Source: Nocardioides sp. SYSU D00065
GTDB lineage: Bacteria > Actinomycetota > Actinomycetes > Propionibacteriales > Nocardioidaceae
DNA: 64,000 nucleotides
Direction of reading: 5' to 3'
Assembly: GCF_017916425.1 (NCBI RefSeq)
Contig: NZ_JAFMSX010000001.1
Span: forward strand, 310,001-374,000
A program made the translations under genes and the position numbers. The notes under the pieces are model-generated. The model saw only the letters and a program-made list of their open reading frames with translations, was not told where the DNA came from and did not search any database. This document shows positions 17,242 through 24,277 of the stretch, one piece after another; the stretch's first letter is position 1; every line of letters starts with the position of its first letter.

Positions 17242-17604
17242 TCAGTCCAGGCAGCCGACGAGCTGCCAGCGACCGTCGGCCCAGTCGAAGGAGAGGTCGA
17301 AGACGCCGTAGGTCTCCTCTCCGGCCGGGACGTCGGCCCCGTCGGCGCCGGCTCCCCGGTCAGCGCGGAGCCGTGCCTGCTGGCCGCGGCCGGCCTCCAC
17401 CCGCCACAGCTCGCGCTCGGCGACCAGGTCGGTGACTCCGCCTCCCGGAGCGCCGGCGGCGCCGCCGCCCTGCCACCACGCACCGGTCTCCACCCAGTGC
17501 GCGACCACGGTCCGCACCTTCCACAGCCGGCCCCGCCACAGGAACTGGTCGGGATCCTCCGCCTCGCCTCGTCGCACCTCGACGGGGTCGTCGTACTGCC
17601 TCAT
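17242..17604 (-). CDS. DUF6504 family protein
   Basis: 120 residues from ATG 17602-17604. Begins MRQYDDPVEVRRG, has the WRGRLWKVRTVVAHWVE motif at about residues 25-45, a Gly-rich middle, and ends YGVFDLSFDWADGRWQLVGCLD. The family is a short Trp-rich actinobacterial protein typically next to dnaE2/dinB-type genes; no biochemical function is known. First gene after the SOS box, so its induction by DNA damage is expected. Confidence 0.8.
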   Translation of the reverse strand: MRQYDDPVEVRRGEAEDPDQFLWRGRLWKVRTVVAHWVETGAWWQGGGAAGAPGGGVTDLVAERELWRVEAGRGQQARLRADRGAGADGADVPAGEETYGVFDLSFDWADGRWQLVGCLD

Positions 17605-17640
17605 CGCGCCTCCTCGACACATCCGTCGACCCCGGGCCGA

Positions 17641-17679
17641 CCCGGGCGGAGGTGGGGGTCGAGGTCACCACCGCCCGGG
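17641..17679 (-). promoter_or_regulatory. stem-loop in the leader of the SOS cassette
   Basis: CCCGGGCGG (17641-17649) and CCGCCCGGG (17671-17679) are a perfect 9-bp inverted repeat, with GGTG/CACC able to extend inside the loop. It lies between the SOS box and the first start codon (17604), so it would be in the 5' untranslated RNA. Confidence 0.5.
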
Positions 17680-17684
17680 TCGCA

Positions 17685-17700
17685 TCGAACATCTGTTCGA
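17685..17700. promoter_or_regulatory. LexA binding site (SOS box)
   Basis: TCGAACATCTGTTCGA is a perfect palindrome matching the actinobacterial SOS consensus TCGAAC-N4-GTTCGA. It is 81 bp upstream of the DUF6504 start and faces the dnaE2 cassette; no other box of this quality was noticed in the window. Confidence 0.92.
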
Positions 17701-17780
17701 ACAACCAGAACGGTACATGCCTCGTCCGACAACGCTCAAGAGTCGGGTCACCCGATGTGGACGGGGACCGCCGCGCTGCT

Positions 17781-18248
17781 TCAGGCGTCGTGCAGGTAGG
17801 CGGTGGTCTCGCGGCGCCAGAGGAAGAACGACAGGACCAGGCCCTCGACGATGATGAGCGCGGAGAGCACCACGAAGATCGTCGGCAGGTGCGAGTCGAG
17901 GCACACGGCGCCCACCAGGACACCCACGCCGGCGGTGGCGGTGAGCACCAGCCGGGTCCACGCGTGCCCACCGAGGAAGAACGAGCCCAGGACCAGCGCC
18001 AGCGCGGCGAAGCCGACGAAGGCCACCACGGCCAGCGCCACGAAGCCGGGGACGATGGGACTCTCGCGCAGCTGCTCGATGCCCCCCTGGGCCAGGATCT
18101 CCTGCGCGGAGGGGTTGCCCTCCGCCCATCCCAGGATGACGTCGTCGCGCATCAGCCAGATGAGCAGGGTGATCACCCCCGAGGTGGCAACGATCAGACC
18201 CAGCACTCGCATGCTGTTGGCCACGGACCCGGGCACCTCGCGCGCCAT
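17781..18248 (-). CDS. four-TM membrane protein of unknown function
   Basis: 155 residues from ATG 18246-18248, preceded by GGGGGAG. Four hydrophobic segments at about residues 12-33, 66-88, 93-112 and 118-140, with a short polar loop (EGNPSAQEILAQGGIEQLRES) between the first two, probably extracytoplasmic. I do not recognise the family. It is divergent from the YbaK gene and separated from the SOS box by about 80 bp; there is no sign that it is controlled by LexA. Confidence 0.7.
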   Translation of the reverse strand: MAREVPGSVANSMRVLGLIVATSGVITLLIWLMRDDVILGWAEGNPSAQEILAQGGIEQLRESPIVPGFVALAVVAFVGFAALALVLGSFFLGGHAWTRLVLTATAGVGVLVGAVCLDSHLPTIFVVLSALIIVEGLVLSFFLWRRETTAYLHDA

Positions 18249-18281
18249 GCACTCCCCCTGCAGCTCATCGGTTCTCGTCGC

Positions 18282-18287
18282 TAGGCT
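18282..18287 (+). promoter_or_regulatory. leaderless -10 box of the YbaK/EbsC gene
   Basis: TAGGCT, 6-nt spacer, ATG at 18294. Confidence 0.6.
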
Positions 18288-18293
18288 CGCATC

Positions 18294-18767
18294 ATGTCGA
18301 CGGAGCACGCATCCATCACCTCGTTCCGAGGCGAGCTCACCCGACGCGGTGGGACGGGTGAGGTGGTCATCCTGCCCGACAGCGCCCACACCGCCGCACT
18401 CGCCGCGGCGGCGCTCGGGTGCGAGGTCGGGGCCATCGCCAACAGCCTCCTCTTCGACGCCGACGGCTCACCGGTGCTGATCCTCACCTCCGGAGCGCAC
18501 CGCGTCGACACCGCGGCGGTGGCCGAGCGCATCGGCGTCGGTCGCCTCGCGCGCGCCGACGCCGAGTTCGTACGCCGTCACACCGGCCAGGTGATCGGCG
18601 GGGTCTCCCCGCTCGACCACCCGGCCCCGATCCCCACCTGGATCGACCCGTGGCTGCGACGTCACGACGTCGTGTGGGCGGCCGCGGGCCACCCGGCGGC
18701 GGTGTTCTCCTCGACCTACGACGAGCTGGTCGCGATGACCGGTGCTGTCGAGGTCGAGGTGGACTGA
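18294..18767 (+). CDS. YbaK/EbsC (aminoacyl-tRNA deacylase-like) protein
   Basis: 157 residues of the YbaK/ProX editing-domain fold, which hydrolyses mischarged tRNA (for example Cys- or Ala-tRNA-Pro). Family features are the CEVGAIANSLLFDADG strand, TSGAHRVD, and the Gly-rich IGGVSPLDHP loop. The Lys that is catalytic in E. coli YbaK (KSLV-type motif) is replaced here by Asn in IANSLLF, a pattern common among actinobacterial members, so substrate and even activity are uncertain. It is followed after 53 nt by the DUF4126 gene on the same strand. Confidence 0.82.
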   Translation: MSTEHASITSFRGELTRRGGTGEVVILPDSAHTAALAAAALGCEVGAIANSLLFDADGSPVLILTSGAHRVDTAAVAERIGVGRLARADAEFVRRHTGQVIGGVSPLDHPAPIPTWIDPWLRRHDVVWAAAGHPAAVFSSTYDELVAMTGAVEVEVD

Positions 18768-18820
18768 CGGCCCGGACCCGGACCCGGACCCAGGCCAGGA
18801 CAGGACAGGAGGAGCGCGCC

Positions 18821-19411
18821 GTGGACGCCTTGGCACTGTCGTTCTCGAGCGGATGGGCGAGCGGCGTCAACGCCTACCTCGTCGTCCTGGTGCTGGGCAC
18901 GGCCGACCGGCTCGGCTCCCTGGCGGCCGTTCCCGACGTGCTGGGGCGCTGGGACGTGCTCGCAGCAGCGGGGTTCTTCTTCGCGATGGAGTTCGTCGCC
19001 GACAAGATCCCGTACGTCGACTCCACGTGGGACGCGGTGTCCACCGCCATCCGCCCGACGGTCGGCGCGGTCGTCGGCGTCCTGCTCGCCGGCGACGCCT
19101 CCTCGCTCGACCAGGCGGTCTCCGGCGTGGTCGGCGGCGGCACCGCGCTGCTGAGTCACCTGGTCAAGGCGGGTGGCCGGCTGGCGATCAACTCCTCGCC
19201 GGAGCCGGTCTCCAACATCGCGGCCAGCGTGACCGAGGACGCCGTGGTCCTGGGCGTGGTGTGGTTCGCGCTCGAGAACCCGCGAGCAGCCGCGGCGATC
19301 GCCGGGGTGCTGCTGCTCCTCGGACTGGTCATGCTGTTCCTCCTCGGTCGCCTCGTCCGCCGGGGCTGGCGCCGGTGGAAGCGCAGGGAACCGATCCCCC
19401 GGGTCGGCTAG
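18821..19411 (+). CDS. DUF4126 membrane protein
   Basis: 196 residues from GTG 18821 with AGGAGG 10 nt upstream. About five to six hydrophobic segments; begins MDALALSFSSGWASGVNAYLVVL and contains EFVADKIPYVDSTWD and the Ser/Asn-rich NSSPEPVSNIAASVTEDA, both DUF4126 signatures. The C-terminus is strongly basic. The function of the family is unknown. It is co-directional with the YbaK gene and ends 34 nt before the FAD oxidoreductase gene, which appears to have its own promoter. Confidence 0.8.
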   Translation: MDALALSFSSGWASGVNAYLVVLVLGTADRLGSLAAVPDVLGRWDVLAAAGFFFAMEFVADKIPYVDSTWDAVSTAIRPTVGAVVGVLLAGDASSLDQAVSGVVGGGTALLSHLVKAGGRLAINSSPEPVSNIAASVTEDAVVLGVVWFALENPRAAAAIAGVLLLLGLVMLFLLGRLVRRGWRRWKRREPIPRVG

Positions 19412-19433
19412 CGGCCGCCGGACGGTGCGGGCC

Positions 19434-19439
19434 TAGGGT
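19434..19439 (+). promoter_or_regulatory. leaderless -10 box of the FAD oxidoreductase
   Basis: TAGGGT, 6-nt spacer, GTG at 19446. It argues against the in-frame TTG at 19440. Confidence 0.6.
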
Positions 19440-19445
19440 TTGCCC

Positions 19446-20780
19446 GTGGCTCGCGTGGTGGTGATCGGTGGCGGCTTCGCCGGCATGGCCGCTGCGGCCC
19501 GGCTCGCCAAGGTCGGTCACGGGGTCACCCTCCTCGAGCGTTCGCACCGCCTGGGCGGTGCCCTGACCACCGTGGCGCAGGACGGCTTCGCGTGGGACGC
19601 CGGACCGACGTCCACCCTTCTCCCCGCAGTGGTGCGCGACCTCTTCCGCAAGTCGGGCCGGCCGCTGGAGCGCGAGCTGGACCTCCAGCCGCTCGACCCG
19701 GTGCGCGAGCACCGCTTCGAGGACGGATCGACCCTGCGGCTGCCCGGCGGGTCGCGTGCCGCGCAGCTCAGGGCGTTCGAGGCGCTCGCGCCCGGGCTGG
19801 GTCAGCAGTGGGTCGACCACGTGGCGACGTACGGCGACATGTGGGAGCTGCTGCGCAAGGAGTGGTTCGAGCGTCCCTTCGACGAGGACGTGGCGCCCCG
19901 CGAGCTGGTGCGGCTGCTGGGCCGCCGGGAGTCCCTGCACCGGCGGCTGCGGCGTACCTTCCGGGACGAGCGGCTGCGGCTGGTCGCGGGGCACCCCCTG
20001 GTCGTGGCCGGGCACGACCTGCGCGACGTGCCCGTCCACGCGGGCGTCGAGGTCTACCTCGAGCAGCGCTTCGGGGCCTGGACGGTCCCGGGCGGGCTGG
20101 CTGCCCTCGGCACCGCGATGGCCGACCGGCTAGCGCTGCGCGGCGTCACGGTGCTGACCGGCACCAGCGCCGTCGACCTCGAGCTGCGGGGAGGTCGGGT
20201 GGTCGCGGTGCGCACCACCGCGGGCGAGGTCGACGCCGACCAGGTCGTCGTCGCCGTCGACCCGCGTCGCCTCCCCGCGCTCGTTCCCTTCGTCCGGCGC
20301 ACGACGCCGGCCCTGCCGCCGGTCGTGTGCCACGTCGGGCTCGGGGGCCCTCTCGACGTCGGCGGCGCCACATCCGATCTCGCGGCCGGGCTCCCGCACG
20401 AGGTGGTCCTGCACGGTGACCCGCTGCTCGTCGTGCGCACCGGCGGGCGAGCACCCGAGGACGGCGCCGCGTGGACCGTGCTGGGCCGTGGCCGCCTGGA
20501 CGAGGACGTGCTCACCGCGCTGGCCCGTCGTGGCATCGACGTCCGGGCGCAGGTCGTCACCCGGGTCGACCGCACGCCACGCGACCTGGTCGAGGAGTGG
20601 GGCGGCTCACCCCACGGCGTGCTGTGGCAGGGCCCGCGGACGTCGCGGCAACGACTGGGGCCGCGGACGCCGGTCCCCGGAGTGCTGGCGGCCGGCGCGC
20701 ATGCGACGACCGGGTCCGGCCTGCCCTTCGCCGGGCTCAGCGCGGCACTCGTCGCCGAGGTCGTCGGCCGCCCCGGGTAG
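19446..20780 (+). CDS. FAD-dependent oxidoreductase, phytoene desaturase-like
   Basis: 444 residues. An N-terminal dinucleotide-binding site VVVIGGGFAGMAAAARLAKVG is followed by the acidic end LLERSHRLGG and then FAWDAGPTSTLLP, as in CrtI/amine-oxidase-type flavoproteins. The C-terminus VPGVLAAGAHATTGSGLPFAGLSAAL is the closing FAD motif. The substrate is not evident: no other carotenoid genes are nearby, though a polyprenyl synthase lies 1.4 kb downstream. Stand-alone proteins of this type in actinobacteria are usually of unknown function. Confidence 0.82.
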   Translation: MARVVVIGGGFAGMAAAARLAKVGHGVTLLERSHRLGGALTTVAQDGFAWDAGPTSTLLPAVVRDLFRKSGRPLERELDLQPLDPVREHRFEDGSTLRLPGGSRAAQLRAFEALAPGLGQQWVDHVATYGDMWELLRKEWFERPFDEDVAPRELVRLLGRRESLHRRLRRTFRDERLRLVAGHPLVVAGHDLRDVPVHAGVEVYLEQRFGAWTVPGGLAALGTAMADRLALRGVTVLTGTSAVDLELRGGRVVAVRTTAGEVDADQVVVAVDPRRLPALVPFVRRTTPALPPVVCHVGLGGPLDVGGATSDLAAGLPHEVVLHGDPLLVVRTGGRAPEDGAAWTVLGRGRLDEDVLTALARRGIDVRAQVVTRVDRTPRDLVEEWGGSPHGVLWQGPRTSRQRLGPRTPVPGVLAAGAHATTGSGLPFAGLSAALVAEVVGRPG

Positions 20781-20797
20781 CGCCTGGCGCTGACTGG

Positions 20798-21160
20798 TCA
20801 GGCTGGATCGGTCATGGAGTCGGTGAAGGTGACCGGCTTGCCGGTGGCGCGGGCGTAGGCGATCTCCCGGCTGGTCGACTCGCCGACGTACCCGCCGGGG
20901 TTGACGACCAGGACCCGGTCGGCCAGGTCGATCTTCCGCAGGTGCAGTGCGTCCAGCGCGCGCTTCTGCTCCGCGGTGATCCGCTCGTCGGGCTCGCGAG
21001 CGTCGGTGCGGGCGAAGACCCCGGGAGCGACGACGATGGCACCCGCGAAGGTCAGGTCGCGGTTCGCCGCGGCCATCTCCTCCGCGAACCGGGTGGAGCC
21101 GCAGATGCACACGATCTCGGGCCGGTCGGGCACGGTTGCGTCCTCGGGGCGGAACGGCAT
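20798..21160 (-). CDS. nucleoside 2-deoxyribosyltransferase-like protein
   Basis: 120 residues from ATG 21158-21160. EIVCICGSTRFAEEM forms the first Rossmann strand and loop, and LADRVLVVNPGGYVGESTSREIAYA is the typical Asp...Asn-Pro-Gly...Ser/Glu loop of the nucleoside deoxyribosyltransferase/DUF4406 group, with Glu in GESTSREI a candidate nucleophile. It may act on nucleosides or nucleotides in salvage, but the specificity cannot be read. The gene is downstream of metF on the same strand, 38 nt away. Confidence 0.7.
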   Translation of the reverse strand: MPFRPEDATVPDRPEIVCICGSTRFAEEMAAANRDLTFAGAIVVAPGVFARTDAREPDERITAEQKRALDALHLRKIDLADRVLVVNPGGYVGESTSREIAYARATGKPVTFTDSMTDPA

Positions 21161-21198
21161 GGTCAGGGCGACGGCTCGACGGTGGAGGGCGGACCCGC

Positions 21199-22086
21199 TC
21201 AGACGGTGATGCGCAGGTTGGCGAAGATCTCGCGCGTGGCCCGGGACCGGTTGAGCGTGTAGAAGTGCAGGCCGGGGGCCCCGGCGTCGAGCAGCGACTC
21301 GCAGAGCTCGGTCGCGATCGCGATGCCCTCCGCGCGCAGGGCGACCGGGTCCTCGGCGTACGGCGCGAGCCGGGCGGTGACCTCCCCGGGCAGCTGTCGC
21401 CGGGAGAGCTCGACCATCCGCTCCATCGAGCGGAGGTTCAGGATCGGCATGATGCCGGGGATGATCGGAAGGTCCGCCCCGACTGCTGCGGCCCGCTCCA
21501 CCAGCGCGACGTAGTCGGAGGCGCGCAGCACCATCTCGGTCACCGCGAACTCGGCGCCGGCGTCCTGCTTGGCGCGCAGGACCCGCGCGTCGGCGTCCAG
21601 GTCGGCGGCGTCGACGTGGCCCTCGGGGAAGGCCGCGACACCGATGCGCATGTCGGCGCGCTCGCGGATGAGGGCGACCAGCTCGTTGGCGTAGGTCAGT
21701 CCCCCGTCGGTGGGTGTCCAGGGCGATCCGGGACCGCCCGGTGGGTCGCCGCGCAGCGCCATCACGTGGCTGACCCCGGCGGCGCTGAGCTCGTCGAGGA
21801 TGGCGACGATCTCCTCGACCGTGTGGCCCACGCAGGTCAGGTGCGCCACCGGGAGCATGCTGGTCTCCCGGGCGATCCGCTCGGTGATCGCGACGGTGCG
21901 GTCGCGCGTGGTGCCGCCGGCGCCGTAGGTCACCGAGACGAACGTGGGGCCGTAGGGCTCCAGCTCGGTGATCGCCTGCCACAGCTGCTGCTCGCCCGCC
22001 TCGTCCTTGGGCGGGAAGAACTCGAAGGAGAAGGACCGCTCCCCGCGGGCGAGGAGCTCGCGCATGCTGTGGCCGCCGGTCGTCAT
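21199..22086 (-). CDS. metF: 5,10-methylenetetrahydrofolate reductase
   Basis: Flavoprotein that reduces methylene-THF to methyl-THF for methionine synthesis. 295 residues from ATG 22084-22086, about the bacterial norm. Motifs are SFEFFPPKDE near residue 24, VSVTYGAGG, THLTC-like AHLTCVGH, LRGDPPGG and the C-terminal GLHFYTLNRSRATREI. A TAGGCT box 7 nt upstream fixes this start over the GTG at 22105. It is divergent from the polyprenyl synthase gene; their two -10 boxes are only about 38 bp apart. Confidence 0.95.
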   Translation of the reverse strand: MTTGGHSMRELLARGERSFSFEFFPPKDEAGEQQLWQAITELEPYGPTFVSVTYGAGGTTRDRTVAITERIARETSMLPVAHLTCVGHTVEEIVAILDELSAAGVSHVMALRGDPPGGPGSPWTPTDGGLTYANELVALIRERADMRIGVAAFPEGHVDAADLDADARVLRAKQDAGAEFAVTEMVLRASDYVALVERAAAVGADLPIIPGIMPILNLRSMERMVELSRRQLPGEVTARLAPYAEDPVALRAEGIAIATELCESLLDAGAPGLHFYTLNRSRATREIFANLRITV

Positions 22087-22093
22087 GCGCAGC

Positions 22094-22099
22094 AGCCTA
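22094..22099 (-). promoter_or_regulatory. leaderless -10 box of metF
   Basis: TAGGCT, 7-nt spacer, ATG at 22086. Confidence 0.6.
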
Positions 22100-22137
22100 C
22101 GGAGCACGGCGGTGGATGCGCGGGGCGTCCCACTGGT

Positions 22138-22143
22138 TAGGCT
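22138..22143 (+). promoter_or_regulatory. leaderless -10 box of the polyprenyl synthase
   Basis: TAGGCT, 7-nt spacer, GTG at 22151. Confidence 0.6.
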
Positions 22144-22150
22144 CCCCGCT

Positions 22151-23215
22151 GTGACGACCTGGGACGCCGCTCACTTCCGCGACGAGGTGCAGCAGGTGCT
22201 GGACGCGTTCCTCGACGAGCGGGCGGGTGAGCTGGCTCCGCTCGGCCCGGACGCGGACCGGTTGGTGACCGAGGCGCGTACGGCGCTGCGCGGGGGCAAG
22301 CGGCTGCGGGCGGCGTTCTGCCACTGGGGCCACCGGGCGATCCGCCCCGAGGTCGAGGACCCCGGCGCGTTGGCGCGCGCCTGCGCGTCGCTGGAGGTGC
22401 TGCACGCGAGCGCGCTCGTCCACGACGACCTGATGGACGCCTCCGACACGCGGCGCGGCCGGCCCGCGACGCACCGGGCCTTCGAGGCCGAGCACCGCGC
22501 TGCCGGGTGGCGAGGCGATGCGCGCCAGTACGGTGCCGCGGCGGCGATCCTGCTCGGCGACCTGCTGCTCGGGTGGGCCAGCGACCTGCTGCGGGGCAGC
22601 GGCTTCGGCCCGGCCGAGGTGGCGCCCGGCCTCACCCTGTTCGAGCAGTGCCGCAGCGAGGTCATCGCCGGGCAGTTCCTCGACGTGTCCGTCCAGGCTC
22701 GCGGGCGCGCCGACGTCGACACCGCGATGACCGTGCTGCGCTACAAGTCCGCCAAGTACTCCATCGAGCGCCCGCTCCACATCGGCGCGGCGCTCGCGGG
22801 TGCCGGCCCGGAGCAGCTCCAGCAGCTCAGCCGGTTCGGCCTGCCGCTGGGCGAGGCGTTCCAGCTGCGCGACGACCTGCTCGGCGTCTTCGGCGACCCC
22901 GAGCAGACCGGCAAGCCCGCCGGCGACGACCTGGTCGAGGGCAAGCGCACCGTGCTCGTCGCCCTCGCCCTCGACGCGGCGCCGCGGACCGCGGCGCGCC
23001 GGCTCGACAGCGCCCTCGGCACGCCGTTGGCCGCCGCCGACGTCGCCGAGCTGCGCAGCATCATCGAGGACTCGGGAGCCCGCAGCCAGGTCGAGGAGGT
23101 GATCGGCTCGCTCGCCGACCGCGCCGTCGACGCGCTGCGCTCCGCCGACGTCGACGAGGACGCCCGGGCCGCGCTGACCGAGCTCGCCGCCGCCGCCACC
23201 CAGCGCACCGTCTGA
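22151..23215 (+). CDS. polyprenyl (geranylgeranyl-type) diphosphate synthase
   Basis: Trans-prenyl chain-elongating enzyme that condenses isopentenyl diphosphate with allylic diphosphates. 354 residues. GGKRLRAAFCHWG near residue 52 binds diphosphate. The first Asp-rich motif DDLMD follows HASALVH (about residue 95), and the second, LRDDLLGVFGDPEQTGKP, is near residue 240. The small residue pattern before the first Asp motif suggests C20 or longer products, but length cannot be settled by eye. Position beside metF parallels idsA2 in mycobacteria. GTG start fixed by the upstream TAGGCT. Confidence 0.93.
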   Translation: MTTWDAAHFRDEVQQVLDAFLDERAGELAPLGPDADRLVTEARTALRGGKRLRAAFCHWGHRAIRPEVEDPGALARACASLEVLHASALVHDDLMDASDTRRGRPATHRAFEAEHRAAGWRGDARQYGAAAAILLGDLLLGWASDLLRGSGFGPAEVAPGLTLFEQCRSEVIAGQFLDVSVQARGRADVDTAMTVLRYKSAKYSIERPLHIGAALAGAGPEQLQQLSRFGLPLGEAFQLRDDLLGVFGDPEQTGKPAGDDLVEGKRTVLVALALDAAPRTAARRLDSALGTPLAAADVAELRSIIEDSGARSQVEEVIGSLADRAVDALRSADVDEDARAALTELAAAATQRTV

Positions 23216-23242
23216 GCGCACCACCGCGGCTCTCGCCGACCG

Positions 23243-23749
23243 TCAGGGGATGGCGATGCGGGAGAACGAGCCGTAGTGGTCCTCGGTCCAGTAGCGCTCG
23301 CGACCGTCGCCGGCGACGATCCGCCGCGGACCGCGCACGCCGGGAGCGATCTCCACGGTGTACTCGCGGTAGTAGCCGAGCGGCCAGTCGGGAAGCAGCT
23401 CCTCGCGGTTCTCGAACGTCCCGCCGTCGTGGTCCGGGTACTTGAACGGACCGCCCCGGTCGATGCGCCGCAGCACGTCGCGCGCCTCGGCGGGCAGGTC
23501 TGCCACGCGGACGACGGGCAGCCCGCTCGCCGGGTCGGTCGAGGGGTCGGTCGAGGGGTCGGTCGTGGGCGTGGTGGTCTCGGTGAGCTGGTGCGTGGGC
23601 GGTGCCCAGGACGTCGCAGCGCTGCCCCCGCTCGGCTCGGTGCCGTCCGGTCCGTTCTCGGCGAACAGCCACCCGAGGAGGAGGGTCGCCGCGATCAGCA
23701 CCAGCAGCCAGCGGTAGCGCCGCCGAGCCGCCTCAGCGCCCGCGGACAT
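23243..23749 (-). CDS. secreted or anchored guanyl-specific ribonuclease (N1/T1, RNase Sa-like)
   Basis: 168 residues from ATG 23747-23749. A basic start, one hydrophobic segment (about residues 14-29) and a Thr/Pro/Asp linker with three TDPS-type repeats lead to a C-terminal RNase domain. The domain shows PFKYPDHDGGTFENRE, YREYTVEIAPGVRGPRRIV and YWTEDHYGSFSRI; the Glu, Arg and His expected for catalysis in the RNase Sa family are all there. No inhibitor (barstar-like) gene is seen next to it. The start overlaps the stop of the Rv2175c-like gene (ATGA), so the two are cotranslated. Confidence 0.85.
   Translation of the reverse strand: MSAGAEAARRRYRWLLVLIAATLLLGWLFAENGPDGTEPSGGSAATSWAPPTHQLTETTTPTTDPSTDPSTDPASGLPVVRVADLPAEARDVLRRIDRGGPFKYPDHDGGTFENREELLPDWPLGYYREYTVEIAPGVRGPRRIVAGDGRERYWTEDHYGSFSRIAIP
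23532..23567. repeat. 12-bp x 3 tandem repeat inside the RNase linker
   Basis: GGGTCGGTCGAG is repeated at 23532, 23544 and (last copy with GTG) 23556, encoding the Asp-Pro-Ser-Thr repeats of the linker. It probably varies by slippage without affecting the frame. Confidence 0.8.
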
Positions 23750-24120
23750 CAGTACTCCAGCACCTGCGCGCGACGCTTGACCTCGCTGCCGCGGTTCTCG
23801 CGCAGCGCGTCGATGGGGCGGCCGGGCAGGTCGTCGTCGGTGAAGAGCCAGGCGATGCACTCCCGGTCGTCGAACCGGTGGTCGTGCAGGAGGGTCAGCA
23901 GCCCGGGCAGGCCCTTGACGACGAGGCCGTCCTGGATGAAGTCGGCGGGCACCCGCGGCCCCGCGCCGGGCTCGGGGACGGCGGCCGCGAGCTCGTGCTC
24001 GCGGATCATCGTGCGGACCTTGCCGGGCGTCACGCCCAGCAGCTGCGCGACCTGGTCCCAGTCGAGCCACTCCGGCACGAGTGCGGCGAGGTCACGGTCG
24101 GCGAGGGGAACGTCACTCAT
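23749..24120 (-). CDS. Rv2175c-like DNA-binding protein
   Basis: 123 residues from ATG 24118-24120. An N-terminal winged-helix/helix-turn-helix (WLDWDQVAQLLGVTPGKVRTMIREHEL, about residues 18-45) is followed by the family C-terminal domain (VPADFIQDG, VKGLPGLLTLLHDHRFDDRECIAWLFTDDD). In M. tuberculosis the homologue Rv2175c binds DNA and is phosphorylated by PknL, encoded next to it; here too the PASTA kinase is the divergent neighbour. Whether a phospho-acceptor Thr is conserved in the short N-terminus is unclear: this copy starts MSDVPLADRD without an obvious one. Confidence 0.88.
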   Translation of the reverse strand: MSDVPLADRDLAALVPEWLDWDQVAQLLGVTPGKVRTMIREHELAAAVPEPGAGPRVPADFIQDGLVVKGLPGLLTLLHDHRFDDRECIAWLFTDDDLPGRPIDALRENRGSEVKRRAQVLEY

Positions 24121-24228
24121 GCGCGGAAGTCTGTCACGCACGACGGCGCCGACCACCTCGCGGCGACCGACCGGGCCCGCACGCCACGCCGGAGCGGCGC
24201 CTGAGCGTGGCGGCGGGCGCTGTTTCCG

Positions 24229-24234
24229 TACGAT
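24229..24234 (+). promoter_or_regulatory. -10 box of the PASTA kinase gene
   Basis: TACGAT, giving a predicted start near 24241 and a leader of about 37 nt that contains GGAGG (24266-24270). Confidence 0.5.
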
Positions 24235-24277
24235 GGTCGCGCCGGATCCTTCCCCGTCCGGTGACGGAGGTCGAGCT

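Noticed and set aside
16773..17483. Longer form of the HEPN protein (236 residues) starting upstream
   Set aside because: The extra N-terminus is low-complexity translation of the DUF6504 gene; ATG 17231 gives the family-sized protein.
23532..23567. Tandem 12-bp repeat as a possible regulatory or CRISPR-like element
   Set aside because: It is in frame inside the RNase gene and encodes a Thr/Asp/Pro/Ser linker; it is simply a coding repeat.
24233..24277. ATG 24233 as the start of the PASTA kinase
   Set aside because: It overlaps the TACGAT -10 box, whereas GTG 24278 has GGAGG at proper spacing.
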